Source: Pseudarthrobacter oxydans | GTDB lineage: Bacteria; Actinomycetota; Actinomycetes; Actinomycetales; Micrococcaceae | Assembly: GCF_013314975.1 (NCBI RefSeq) | Contig: NZ_JABTYH010000027.1 | Coordinates: forward strand, 1-64,000 | DNA length: 64,000 nt | Direction of reading: 5' to 3' | Shown here: one piece after another, positions 42,612-51,202 of the stretch | How positions within the stretch are numbered: position 1 is the first letter of the stretch | Layout of the letters: every line of letters starts with the position of its first letter | The notes under the pieces: generated by a model | Told to the model about the DNA's origin: nothing | What the model saw: only the letters and a program-made list of their open reading frames with translations | Database searches by the model: none | Made by a program: the position numbers and the translations under genes

Positions 42612-43100
42612 CTACACGCAGTAGAGCTTGCCGTTGTTGGTGCCGACATCCAGCCTCAGGACGATCTCGGCTGAGGCCTCCGTGCGGTTTTGATAGGTGG
42701 CCGTTGCCCTCACCGTCAGCAGGCTCATCGTTCGGTTCTCCGCGATGATTGGTGAGCTCTCATTGAGGATGATGCTTCCTGAAGCGCCGGCTCCTGCCAC
42801 CGTATAGGGCTGACCGTATGTTCCGTCCGGCCTCTTGGCGGAAAGGGTCAGGGCAAGGGGAACCTCGGGCAGGACGTAGTTAAGGGCAACCGCCTTATCC
42901 GCGTTGTCCATCCTGGCGCAGGCGAACTGCTGGAAAGCAGACCCGGGCCAGCTCGCTGCAGCGGTGACAGTCATGGTCGCCGTGGCGCTTTGGTGCCACA
43001 GCGCAGACGCTGCAGACCCGCCAAAGCCCAGCAGCACCGTGAGTAAGAAAGCTCCTACAGCGGTGGATGCGCCCGGCAGGCCTTGAAAGCGCCGCATCAC
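42612..43100 (-). CDS. Secreted protein with SipW-type signal
   Basis: A 162-residue exported protein. A hydrophobic N-terminus (GAFLLTVLLGFGGSAASALWH) ends in the A-LW motif seen in alternate (SipW-dependent) signal peptides. The rest is beta-rich with two cysteines (residues about 60 and 161) that could pair. It overlaps the SipW peptidase gene by 4 bases (GTGA) and is the last gene of the operon, so it is probably a substrate. No named family recognised. Confidence 0.75.
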   Translation of the reverse strand: MMRRFQGLPGASTAVGAFLLTVLLGFGGSAASALWHQSATATMTVTAAASWPGSAFQQFACARMDNADKAVALNYVLPEVPLALTLSAKRPDGTYGQPYTVAGAGASGSIILNESSPIIAENRTMSLLTVRATATYQNRTEASAEIVLRLDVGTNNGKLYCV

Positions 43101-43741
43101 CCGGACTTACTCAGGGCGGCTTGCCTCCGCGACCCGCGCACCGACTTGAAGACCAGTACGGAGCCATACCCGATAAGCCCCATGGCGGCGAGAGTGGTCC
43201 ACAGTCCACGGTCGGCATTGCCAAGTGCGTTGGCAACGAACCCCACCTGGGGCACGGCGTAGAACAGCTTGCCCTTGACCTGGATTTCACGGACCGGCTC
43301 GGCATCGTTGGCGCCGTTGTTGTCGCCCCTGGTGATGAGTGTCTTCTCCCCCGCCTGGGTGGCGCCGAAGCCCACAATCCGGTGCGTTTCCACCTCCGGC
43401 TTTCCTGAGTAGAGCTGGAAGGTGATCACGTCCCCGTACTTGAGCTCCCCGAAGGGTGCCGGCTTCATCACCAGGAAGGTGCCGGGCGGAAATTTGGGTG
43501 CCATGGAATTGGTGAGCACTGTATACGTGTGGGATCCCGTCACCACCGGCACCACGATCAGGACCAATGCCGCGAACAGCGCAATGAGCATGGCAGCCAT
43601 GCTGCCCATGCGTCCCACAAAGGCAAGCGTTTGGGCTCCTGCACTCCCTTTCTTCGAGGACGACGGCGATGCGGCATTGGGCGCGTCCGGAGCCGCAGCA
43701 GCGGCGTGGGCCAGCGGGCGTTCAGTCAGGTCAGCAGCCAC
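43097..43741 (-). CDS. sipW: Signal peptidase I of the SipW/ER type
   Basis: A 214-residue membrane protease. The catalytic serine is Ser79 in TVLTNSMAPKFPPG, and His120 in EVETHRIVG replaces the lysine of the usual bacterial enzyme: the Ser-His dyad of SipW and eukaryotic/archaeal signal peptidases. One helix precedes and one follows the catalytic domain; the first 40 residues are alanine/serine-rich cytoplasmic sequence. It lies inside an operon with three proteins carrying alternate signal peptides and should process them. GTG start, 11-base overlap with the upstream gene. Confidence 0.93.
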   Translation of the reverse strand: MAADLTERPLAHAAAAAPDAPNAASPSSSKKGSAGAQTLAFVGRMGSMAAMLIALFAALVLIVVPVVTGSHTYTVLTNSMAPKFPPGTFLVMKPAPFGELKYGDVITFQLYSGKPEVETHRIVGFGATQAGEKTLITRGDNNGANDAEPVREIQVKGKLFYAVPQVGFVANALGNADRGLWTTLAAMGLIGYGSVLVFKSVRGSRRQAALSKSG

Positions 43742-44339
43742 CGGGGACCCCGCAGAGTTGGCGAACGGTGAGGGGCAGGGTGATGGCCACTGCTTGTCCT
43801 TTCACGGTGGACGGGGCTGATGGGCTGAGGGTCACCTGGAAACACAACACGGTGGAACCGGACTTGGGAACTGCTGGTGATGCGAGTCCAGGGGCGCCCA
43901 AAGGTGCGTATCCGCTGGCAGTGCTGCAGTCTGTTGCCGAGGCTGCGGCCTTCCCGCTGACGCTCAGGTACTGGGAGAGTGTCCCGCCGGACAGATTCGC
44001 CATTGCGGGCTGCCCCACCGTGGCCGCCGTGTTGAACGTTCCGCCGGCATCGGTGCTGTTAGTGACGACCACCCCGCCGTAGACGGACGTCCCGGGCAGC
44101 AGGGCCGCGGCTGGCGTCAGAGCCAGGCTGGCCGGTTTGCCGTCCGGGAGGGTCATGGTGGTGGCCTGCCCGGACGGCGTAGCCGTGAGATTAACGGTGA
44201 ACGAAGCGGAAGAGACACTTCCGGGTGCCGCTACCGCGGTAGCGCTCCAGAGGGCGTAGGTGCCCTGGACTGCCAGAAGGCCCAAGATCACTGCCGCGGC
44301 GATAAGGCCCGCCGCCTGCAGTGTGCGCTTGACGCGCAT
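43731..44339 (-). CDS. Alternate-signal-peptide secreted protein B
   Basis: A 202-residue exported protein. Residues 1-32 (RTLQAAGLIAAAVILGLLAVQGTYALWS) form a signal peptide ending in TYALWS, typical of SipW substrates such as TasA. The mature part is rich in Thr, Ser, Ala and Val and looks like a beta-sandwich (SASFTVNLTA, VYGGVVVTNSTDAGGTFN); cysteines near residues 138, 168, 196 and 202 could form disulfides. It overlaps the peptidase gene by 11 bases. Confidence 0.82.
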   Translation of the reverse strand: MRVKRTLQAAGLIAAAVILGLLAVQGTYALWSATAVAAPGSVSSASFTVNLTATPSGQATTMTLPDGKPASLALTPAAALLPGTSVYGGVVVTNSTDAGGTFNTAATVGQPAMANLSGGTLSQYLSVSGKAAASATDCSTASGYAPLGAPGLASPAVPKSGSTVLCFQVTLSPSAPSTVKGQAVAITLPLTVRQLCGVPGGC

Positions 44340-44398
44340 GAGTCCTCCTGGTCATCTTCTGTCTCTATGGCGGATCGCGGTTCTTCCGCCGGCGCCTG

Positions 44399-44956
44399 CT
44401 AGGACGGGTTGGCGACGAGGCCGGCGCCTGCTACTACCTGCTGCAGCGTAAAGCCAACGTTGCCGAAGTTGTAGGTTTTGTTGACGTCAGATTGTCCCGA
44501 AGTGCTTGCGAGGAACTCGAAAGTGATCGTCGCAGTGACCTTCTGGACGTTTGCTGATTGGGTCAAGTTGTTGGCGATCGGGGTCCCACCGATCGCCAGG
44601 CTCGGACCAGAGATTGAAACGTTGGTTGAGGTAAAGCCGTTGGCCTCGCCGGTACCGAGGGCCGTGATGCTGGCCGACATCTTATCGCCGGTCAGCGTGA
44701 CGTCCACGTCCTGGGTAAAGGTGAGCTTGTCACCCGGGACCACACGGTAGGCGCTAATGTCAGCGATGGTGTTGTTGGCGCGGTCCTTCCATACTCCTGC
44801 GGCAGTCTTTGCCACGTCCAAGGTCCCGGCCGTGATGGTTCCCGGGGCGGCCGAGACGGAGTCGTTCCAGGCGGCCAGTGTTCCGCCGCCGCCCAGCAGC
44901 AGTGCTGCGCCTACTGCGATGGCTGCGGTGCCTTTGATCAGGGTGCTGTTCTTCAT
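44399..44956 (-). CDS. Alternate-signal-peptide secreted protein A (TasA/camelysin-like)
   Basis: A 185-residue exported protein, first of the operon. The signal peptide (LIKGTAAIAVGAALLLGGGGTLAAWNDS) ends with the AAWND motif of the actinobacterial alternate-type signal. The mature part has no cysteine and a pattern of beta strands (KLTFTQDVDVTLTGDKMSASITALG, VQKVTATITFEFLA) similar to TasA/CalY fibre subunits. It is probably the major extracellular product, possibly a surface fibre. A 59-base gap separates it from the next gene. Confidence 0.85.
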   Translation of the reverse strand: MKNSTLIKGTAAIAVGAALLLGGGGTLAAWNDSVSAAPGTITAGTLDVAKTAAGVWKDRANNTIADISAYRVVPGDKLTFTQDVDVTLTGDKMSASITALGTGEANGFTSTNVSISGPSLAIGGTPIANNLTQSANVQKVTATITFEFLASTSGQSDVNKTYNFGNVGFTLQQVVAGAGLVANPS

Positions 44957-45105
44957 GGTGTGTCCCCTCAGACTTTGCTTGCGTGTTTGTGGATCTGAGG
45001 ATCACTCTGCAAGGCAAATCTCAGGACCTGATAAGGGATTCGATCAAGGTTCGCGCAAGAATAAAGCAGCAGGTCAGACGCCGGTAAGCGCTATCCATAC
45101 GCACA

Positions 45106-46113
45106 CTAGGACCCGACCACGCCCGGCCGTCCCGGCTCGTACAAATCGATGATGGGCAGGTGCCCGTCGGTACGGATGGCGTCGCCGCCGCCGTTGCGGT
45201 GGTGGTAGCCGCTGGAGTAGTTGAGGATGACGTGGACTGACTGCACCGCATCGGCCGCCTGCAGCGTGGCGATGATGAAGTCGCGTTCCTCGTCGGTGCG
45301 GTCGGCAATCTTGTGCGTGATCTGGAACGTGAACAAGGACAGGCCCACGCTGCGGTCGTACGTTCCGGCACCCACCCAGTCGACGGACAGGCCGCCGGGC
45401 AGCAGCCATCCGGGCGGGCATTTCCAGAACCGGACGTGGTGCCGCTTGCGCGGATTCCCGTCGATCTCGCGCTGGAATGCCAGGTCCTGCCGGTTGCCGA
45501 ACACGTAGAGCGAGCTGACGGGCGCGGCCGGATAGCTGCGGCCCAGCACCGTGGAAGTGAGGGTGTGCCAGGCCGTGGCCGGGGTAATGGGGTCGGCCTC
45601 CACCCAGCCGGCGGTGCGCATGGCCCGGCGGAGCTCCTCCCTCGTCCCCACCACGGCGAGGTTCACGGGATCGCCCAGGACGCCGTCGCCCGTCCTGACC
45701 CTGCCAATAAAGTAGTCCGGGATGTAGAGGCTGCTCAGGATTTTATGGACACGCGGCAGCAGCGCATACGCCAGGATCAGCCAGACCGGCAGGAACACCC
45801 ACGCCTGCTCGGGACCGCGCGAAAGCCGCGACAGCAGGAAAAAGTACACCGCCCAGCCGACGGCAACAGTCACCGCCAGGTACAGCACCCGCTGCAGCAC
45901 CGCCAGGACGGTGGCCCACCTGCTTTGCCGCCGTTCCACCGCGTTGCTGGAGGGTGAGTGGTCCGGCTCCGCCGGCACGGCGCGCTCCTGGCCAGAGTGG
46001 TCGGCGCCGCTGTCGGGCCCCGGACGGGAGCCGGCGCCGCCGTCGGGCCGGCGGCCGGGCCAGCGTTCAGGGCCGGAGCCGCCCACGTCCGGGTCGCCCA
46101 GATCGGGGGTCAC
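45106..46113 (-). CDS. LssY C-terminal domain membrane protein
   Basis: A 335-residue protein. Residues 1-65 are disordered and Pro/Gly/Ser-rich; two helices follow (VLQRVLYLAVTVAVGWAVYFFLLS and WVFLPVWLILAYALLP). The rest matches the LssY C-terminal domain (DPVNLAVVGTREELRRAMRTAGWVEADPIT, SSLYVFGNRQDLAFQREIDGNPRKRHHVRFW). Family members are linked to type I secretion or lipid metabolism but the domain has no proven activity. GTG start overlaps the hydrolase stop (GTGA). Confidence 0.82.
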   Translation of the reverse strand: MTPDLGDPDVGGSGPERWPGRRPDGGAGSRPGPDSGADHSGQERAVPAEPDHSPSSNAVERRQSRWATVLAVLQRVLYLAVTVAVGWAVYFFLLSRLSRGPEQAWVFLPVWLILAYALLPRVHKILSSLYIPDYFIGRVRTGDGVLGDPVNLAVVGTREELRRAMRTAGWVEADPITPATAWHTLTSTVLGRSYPAAPVSSLYVFGNRQDLAFQREIDGNPRKRHHVRFWKCPPGWLLPGGLSVDWVGAGTYDRSVGLSLFTFQITHKIADRTDEERDFIIATLQAADAVQSVHVILNYSSGYHHRNGGGDAIRTDGHLPIIDLYEPGRPGVVGS

Positions 46114-46814
46114 GGCTCGTCGGGGTTCAGCTGCTCAACGATGATCCGCGCCGTCTCAGGGTCACCCAAAATCCTGAAATGCCCGGCTGTGGGCAGCTCG
46201 ATGTTGGTGGCACCGGGAAGGACGCTGCCCTCCGGAATGTGCGGATCGAACGGTCCGTAAACGGAGGTGATGCGGCTGTTGATGGCTTCCTCGCGGGCGA
46301 GCTCCAGCGTCAGGGCGTTGCGCGGCGAGAAGATCCTCAGGGTGGGCAGCAGCATGTACCTGGCATAGCGCGATCCCGAAAACGGCGTGCACACGGTGAT
46401 CATCCGGTCGATCCGCTGCTCGGGGTCGAGCATCAGCATGGTGTACTTGCCGATCAGGCCGCCCTTGCTGTGCGCCACGATCGCAGCGTCCTGCAGGCCC
46501 GCTTCCTCGATGTGCTGGGCCACCATCCGCGCCGCAACGGGCACCTCGAGTTTGTTGCGCTGCAGCACCGTGACCACGTGGACGGGATGGCCGGCGTCGT
46601 GGATGCACTGGATGAGCGGCATCATGAACTGCCAGTTTTCGTAAACGCCCGGAATGATCACCACGGGCCGCCGGTGGCCCTGGTGGAAGGACCCTGGCTG
46701 GACCCGCGACAACACTCCCCGGACCTGCCATCCCGCGGCATAAAGGTAGTCCTGCAGCCACCACATGGCTTTGCGCAACGGACGTATCCGAGTGCTCACG
46801 CCCCGTTCACTCAT
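46110..46814 (-). CDS. Alpha/beta hydrolase, lipase-like
   Basis: A 234-residue hydrolase. The N-terminal strand VVIIPGVYENWQFMMPLIQCIHDAGHPV contains the oxyanion region and the nucleophile elbow is AHSKGG (Ser in AAIVAHSKGGLIGKY). The acid is likely in VYGPFDPHIPEG and the histidine in LPTAGHFRIL. It resembles triacylglycerol lipase/esterase EstA-type proteins, but without a signal peptide. Second gene in an operon MFS-hydrolase-LssY, 15 bases after the MFS stop. Confidence 0.84.
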   Translation of the reverse strand: MSERGVSTRIRPLRKAMWWLQDYLYAAGWQVRGVLSRVQPGSFHQGHRRPVVIIPGVYENWQFMMPLIQCIHDAGHPVHVVTVLQRNKLEVPVAARMVAQHIEEAGLQDAAIVAHSKGGLIGKYTMLMLDPEQRIDRMITVCTPFSGSRYARYMLLPTLRIFSPRNALTLELAREEAINSRITSVYGPFDPHIPEGSVLPGATNIELPTAGHFRILGDPETARIIVEQLNPDEP

Positions 46815-46829
46815 CTGTCGAGGATATCC

Positions 46830-48047
46830 CTAGTAGTTGCGCCGGTGCTTCAGGCGGGGAATAACGACGGCGAACACGGCCGCCGCCGCAAAGCCCAGGA
46901 TGCCCGTGGCTGAGACCCCCGCACCCAGGGTGGCAACGGCGGTCACCCCGGAGAGAAGCACGGGACCGGCGGTAGACCCGGCATCGGCCATGAACCGCCA
47001 CAGCCCCAGGAACTGCCCGCGGCCGCGGTCCGGCGAAAAGTCCGCCCCGAGGGTCATCACCAGTCCGGAACTGATCCCGTTGCCAAACCCGATCAGCAGC
47101 GCGGCCAGCAGGAGCCCCACAAACGATCCCGTGAGAGGAATCAGCAGCAGCGCTGTCCCCATGATCAGCGTGGAGGGCACGGCAACAAACTGCCGGCCTT
47201 TCCGGTCCATGAGCTTGCCCGCGGGATAGAACACCAGCATGTCGATGGCCCCGGAAAGCCCGTAAATCAGGGAGGCTGACGTCGCGTCCATGCCCAGGTG
47301 GTCCGCCCACAGCGGGATGACCACCTGCCGGGACGAGCGCAGCGCGCTGAGCAGCAGGATGCCCATGCCCAGGCTGAGGAACACACCCGCGTGGGACACC
47401 GCGACGCTCCGCAGCGTGGGCTCCGGACCCTTGTGTCCGCCGTCGGGCGCTGGAGCTACGGCCAGGTCCGGAATGGTGAGTGACAGCAGCGCGGCGCCCG
47501 CCATGGCCACCACCCCCACCCAGTACGCGCCGCCGATGCCGGAAATTTGCATTACGGCCGCGCCCAGGAACGGCCCGATGAACACGCCGATCCGGTTCAC
47601 CCCGCCCAGGGTGGATAGCGCCCGTGCCCGGAACTCCACGGGCACGGCCTCGGTGAGGTACTTCTGCCGGGCCAGGCCAAACACCGCCCCTGACATTCCG
47701 ACGACGGCCATCGCCGCAGCGAGCAGCCACAGTCCGTCGGGCACCAGCGACGTCAGCCCGGCGGCCGCGAGCGCGAGGCCGGCTGCGACGGCGGCGCCCA
47801 CGATTGACCAGCGCTCACCGAATTTGAGCGTCACCAGGGAGGCCGGCAGGTTGAAGAACCAGGAGCCCAGCCCGATCAGGGTGACGATCAGGGCGGCCAC
47901 AGCCACCGAGGCTCCCAGATCCCGTGCGGTCAGGGCCACCACCGGCAGGATGGCGCCCGTACCGATTCCGTAGAGCAGCGTGGGCCCGAACGCTGCCACC
48001 GCGATGCCGCGCAGGCTGAAGGACTGGGGGTCATCGGGGGAAGTCAT
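46830..48047 (-). CDS. MFS transporter
   Basis: A 405-residue transporter with twelve predicted helices. Motifs: GLGSWFFNLPASLVTLKFGERW (loop 2-3), AVFGLARQKYLTEAVPVEFRARALSTLGGVNRIGVFIGP and the loop 8-9 FYPAGKLMDRKGRQF. It belongs to the drug-efflux-like group. The ATG at 48047 is chosen because the first helix begins 14 residues later; the 30-codon longer frame falls in the repeat region upstream. First gene of the operon with the hydrolase and LssY genes. Confidence 0.88.
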   Translation of the reverse strand: MTSPDDPQSFSLRGIAVAAFGPTLLYGIGTGAILPVVALTARDLGASVAVAALIVTLIGLGSWFFNLPASLVTLKFGERWSIVGAAVAAGLALAAAGLTSLVPDGLWLLAAAMAVVGMSGAVFGLARQKYLTEAVPVEFRARALSTLGGVNRIGVFIGPFLGAAVMQISGIGGAYWVGVVAMAGAALLSLTIPDLAVAPAPDGGHKGPEPTLRSVAVSHAGVFLSLGMGILLLSALRSSRQVVIPLWADHLGMDATSASLIYGLSGAIDMLVFYPAGKLMDRKGRQFVAVPSTLIMGTALLLIPLTGSFVGLLLAALLIGFGNGISSGLVMTLGADFSPDRGRGQFLGLWRFMADAGSTAGPVLLSGVTAVATLGAGVSATGILGFAAAAVFAVVIPRLKHRRNY

Positions 48048-48090
48048 CAGATTTATTTTATGGCCGCTCGCGAGGCGCTGCCGCCCGGCC

Positions 48091-48160
48091 TGCGCACCGA
48101 ATGCCGGCGTCAGTACGCAGGGACTGTCCGTGCGCACCGAACCCGGGCCTCAGCGCGCAG
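48091..48160. repeat. Two 30-base direct repeats, 40-base period
   Basis: Units 48091-48120 and 48131-48160 both begin TGCGCACCGAA and end CGCAG; they agree at about 24 of 30 positions. Each is bounded by the inverted ends TGCG and CGCA. They lie in the gap upstream of the MFS gene. Confidence 0.75.
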
Positions 48161-48201
48161 CGCGGTACAACCCCAAGCCGCATTTCCCCGGCGGCGGGAG
48201 A

Positions 48202-48636
48202 CTACTGGCGGGCCCGCTCTCCGAAGCCTGCCAGCGACCTGAACAAGGCTACGATTTCCACCACCATGCCGATGATGGAGCCCACGATGCCCAGCCCCAG
48301 CAGCACGCGCACCACCACGGTCCAGCCCGGCCAGCTGTCCCCGAAGTCGAAAGGGAAGACCTCCCACAAGCGGAACGTGGCGGCGAGCCCTATTCCCAGG
48401 ACCACCAGGTTTACCAGCGCCATGATGCCCCTGTTGCGGATCACCACAAAGACGAGGTTCGCCACGATGCCTGCGGTCAGTGACGCGTTGATGATGCCGA
48501 GCACGCGGTCCATATCCGGGGTCAGGAACGGCACCACCTGCCAGCCCGGCCAGATGTTGATCCCCCACATCATCGCGGCGTTAACCAGGACAGACACAAC
48601 GTTGCCGCCGCGGCTGGTCACCGTCTTGTCAGCCAT
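48202..48636 (-). CDS. Small four-helix membrane protein, hypothetical
   Basis: A 144-residue membrane protein with four hydrophobic segments (VSVLVNAAMMWGINIW, IINASLTAGIVANLVFVVI, IMALVNLVVLGIGLAATF, VVVRVLLGLGIVGSIIGMVVEIVALF) and a repeated W-PGW motif (INIWPGWQVVPFL, GDSWPGWTVVVRV), which suggests an internal duplication of a two-helix unit. Conserved-looking but not recognised. Confidence 0.75.
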   Translation of the reverse strand: MADKTVTSRGGNVVSVLVNAAMMWGINIWPGWQVVPFLTPDMDRVLGIINASLTAGIVANLVFVVIRNRGIMALVNLVVLGIGLAATFRLWEVFPFDFGDSWPGWTVVVRVLLGLGIVGSIIGMVVEIVALFRSLAGFGERARQ

Positions 48637-48832
48637 GCCATCTCCCGGAGCCAGATAAGGGCAAAATCATTGGACGTGCCGCCTGCCAACATCGTCCCCG
48701 CGGCAACTCCGGTCCGGAAGGGCCGAAAGGCCCGCAAATGAAGCGAATCGGGGGTCACAAACGCCCCGCGGAGGAGTAGCGTTCGCCTCATGGGGCGCTG
48801 ATCCGCGCCCATACCAAAGGGGAGGTCAGTCG

Positions 48833-49177
48833 ATGGGTGAAGTGTGGATCCGAACGCTCGGCAACGGGCTGGTCCGGGCAGACAGAGTCACCGAAATTTC
48901 ATCCACCCGCGGGTCCCTCCAGGAGGACCAGGGCTATTCGCTGAAGGTCATCGTGGACGGCAAGGGCCATGTGCTTATTGACGACGACGAGCTCCAGGGC
49001 TCGCTGGCCGAGCGGCTGGAATACGCCCGGCACGTGGAGGACGCCCTGCTGCTTGCCATGGACGAGGCGAAGGACAGCAGCACCGCCGTCGTCATCTCCT
49101 ACGAACCGGAGCGCGAGCGCTGGTCAGCCGCGCCGGTCACGGTGTTAGCCGGAAGGCTTTCCGAAGCAGTGGGGTGA
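48833..49177 (+). CDS. Small hypothetical protein
   Basis: A 114-residue soluble protein. The ATG at 48833 has an excellent GGGGAGG site. It looks like a short beta-barrel (EVWIRTLGNGLVRADRVTEIS, YSLKVIVDGKGHVLIDDDELQGS) followed by a helix (SLAERLEYARHVEDALLLAMDEAKD). Its last 79 bases overlap the 3' end of the convergent hydrolase gene. Function unknown. Confidence 0.75.
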   Translation: MGEVWIRTLGNGLVRADRVTEISSTRGSLQEDQGYSLKVIVDGKGHVLIDDDELQGSLAERLEYARHVEDALLLAMDEAKDSSTAVVISYEPERERWSAAPVTVLAGRLSEAVG

Positions 49178-51078
49178 GGATCTGGCTGTCCGCCGCGTTC
49201 GACGGCGGGCGGCAAGTTGCGTTCGACGGCGGCCGGCGCCCCGGGTGCCACTGGCTTGGGTGCCACAGGCTGCGCTTCCTGCAGGACGGTCCGTGCCGGC
49301 AGGCCGGTGATGCCGGTGCGCGTGAAGCACAACGCCCACAGCGCCACCACCAGCACAACAACCACCACCCACGGCAGATCCGGCCATGCCAGCAGGAAAG
49401 GCACGGCCACGGCCACCGCCGTCACGACCAGCAGGTACCACGCCACGTACCACCACGGGTTGGCCGGCGGGTTGCGGGTGGGGTCGCTCGATTGCGTGAA
49501 GGACGGGCGGCGCATCCGCTGGAGCCGGTCGTGCAGCACTCCCCACACCGGCCCGTTCAGGAGCGCCACCAGTAGGCCGGCAAACACTGCCGTTGCCGCA
49601 ACCAGCACGCCCCAGTCCTGCAAGTGCGCCCAATGGTAGGTGGGGCCGGAGCACAGCCAGGCGGACCACCACGGGTCCGGCCCCTCCCCGGGCTGCCCGC
49701 ACCGGACCAGGTTCCGCGCCCAGTCCTGCGACCCCAGCCAGGCCAGCGCAGCTGGAGCGCTTAGTCCCGAGGTGAGGACAGCAAGCAGCCGCGTCACTCC
49801 CAGGCTCTTCACCATGACGCGGTGCGGGCGGAGCCGCCGGTCGCCGTCGAGCATCCTCAAGGCCAGCCCGCCGGAATCCGGCGGCGGCGGATCCAGGATC
49901 AGCCGCGCCAGCGGGTCCAGCACCTCTACGCGGTTCTTGGAGTAGACAATGTGGTCATAAATCAGGGCGGACCTGTTGTACACCGGATGTTCCTCGGGAC
50001 CGGGGCCGCCGTCGCCCTCACTGTCCCGGGCGTAGATCTTGCCGAAGACGGGACGCGGCCCGTGGGCGTGCGTGGAGATGGGCCCGGCCGGCACGAAGTC
50101 GAACTTCCCCCAGACGTTGATCCAGCGCGGCCGCTGGGGATTGGCCAGCCAGTCCGTCACCGGGTCCTCGCCCGCTCCCCCGCCCCACTGCGCATAGCCC
50201 AGCAGGTCCAGCCCGCTGCCCACGCTGACAAAGTTGGTGGCGCGGGCCTGGTTCTGGAACAGGACCTGCCCCGTGATGGCGGCACCCTGGCTGTGCGCCA
50301 CGACGGTGACCTGTGTTTCCGGGCAGTGGTCCCAGCGCTGGAGCGTGTCCACCACCCGCTGCCGCATCGCTGCCGCCTGCAGGGGCTTGCGCTTCCACAC
50401 CTGCGGATCGCCCAGGAAGTCGGCAAACAGGGACACAAGCTTCCCGATCCACCGGCCCGGACCCGGGATCCATGCCAGGCCGATGATCAGCAGCAGCGCC
50501 ACCAGCACCGCCAGCAGGATGAAGAACCCGGCAAAGGCTGCCAGCGAGGTCAGGACGAGTTGCCGCAGCCAGGCCCCGAACCACCGGATGTTCTTTTGCC
50601 GCCCGGGATACAGGTTCCACTTGATCAGCTGGAGGGACCGCAGGTACACGCGCAGGGCGGTCCGCAGTGCCCAGGAGTACGTGGACGCGGCCGACGCCGG
50701 TTCGAAGTCCCTGCCCCAGGACGCCTCTGTCATGAGCACGGTGAGATATTCCGGAGTACCGTCCGCAGCGCTGCGGAGGACCTTGGCCAGCACTTCCGGA
50801 GGGTCACCCACCGCGTTCGCCTTGGTGATGACCAGGTGCGGGTGCGTGCTGTCGGGGACCAGGTCCAGGGAGAGGTCGTGCAGGCTCAGCATCAGTGGCT
50901 GGGCCCATTCCTGCAGGGTCCCGCCTTTGAGGGCTCGGCCCATGCCGTGGACGAACACCACCACATGGTCCGGCTGGCCCGGCGGACCCGGCCGGCCCTG
51001 CGGTCCAGCCGGTTCCGGCCGTCCAGTGGACCCGGAACCGTCAGCGCCGCCAAGGCCGCTGCTCGCGCGCTTGCCCAT
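49099..51078 (-). CDS. Large membrane protein with alpha/beta hydrolase domain
   Basis: A 659-residue protein. Residues 38-55 (VVVFVHGMGRALKGGTL) and the elbow AHSQGA (VTVVAHSQGAAITGQVL) show a serine hydrolase; two helices (LVLTSLAAFAGFFILLAVLVALLLIIGLAW) are inserted within the domain, and four more helices form the C-terminal half. The last 60 residues are Pro/Ala-rich with a short duplication (AAVERNLPPAVERG). The ATG at 51078 is preferred; a frame to 51138 is also open. Overlaps the convergent small gene by 79 bases. Substrate unknown; a lipid or cell envelope ester is plausible. Confidence 0.78.
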   Translation of the reverse strand: MGKRASSGLGGADGSGSTGRPEPAGPQGRPGPPGQPDHVVVFVHGMGRALKGGTLQEWAQPLMLSLHDLSLDLVPDSTHPHLVITKANAVGDPPEVLAKVLRSAADGTPEYLTVLMTEASWGRDFEPASAASTYSWALRTALRVYLRSLQLIKWNLYPGRQKNIRWFGAWLRQLVLTSLAAFAGFFILLAVLVALLLIIGLAWIPGPGRWIGKLVSLFADFLGDPQVWKRKPLQAAAMRQRVVDTLQRWDHCPETQVTVVAHSQGAAITGQVLFQNQARATNFVSVGSGLDLLGYAQWGGGAGEDPVTDWLANPQRPRWINVWGKFDFVPAGPISTHAHGPRPVFGKIYARDSEGDGGPGPEEHPVYNRSALIYDHIVYSKNRVEVLDPLARLILDPPPPDSGGLALRMLDGDRRLRPHRVMVKSLGVTRLLAVLTSGLSAPAALAWLGSQDWARNLVRCGQPGEGPDPWWSAWLCSGPTYHWAHLQDWGVLVAATAVFAGLLVALLNGPVWGVLHDRLQRMRRPSFTQSSDPTRNPPANPWWYVAWYLLVVTAVAVAVPFLLAWPDLPWVVVVVLVVALWALCFTRTGITGLPARTVLQEAQPVAPKPVAPGAPAAVERNLPPAVERGGQPDPHPTASESLPANTVTGAADQRSRSGS

Positions 51079-51142
51079 GGGTACATGATCCACCCGGGCT
51101 GACCGGTGGAGGAAGGGGATACTCCACCCTCGGAGCATTCAT

Positions 51143-51170
51143 GGCCGCAGGCCGGAATCATCCTGCGGCC
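51143..51170. promoter_or_regulatory. Hairpin/palindrome in the divergent kdpD promoter region
   Basis: Perfect 9-base inverted repeat GGCCGCAGG/CCTGCGGCC with a 10-base spacer, between the divergent hydrolase gene and kdpD. It ends 15 bases before the kdpD ribosome site, so it could be an operator or a leader hairpin. Confidence 0.45.
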
Positions 51171-51202
51171 CTCGCGCGTCAGGCAGGAGGAACAATGGAC
51201 CC

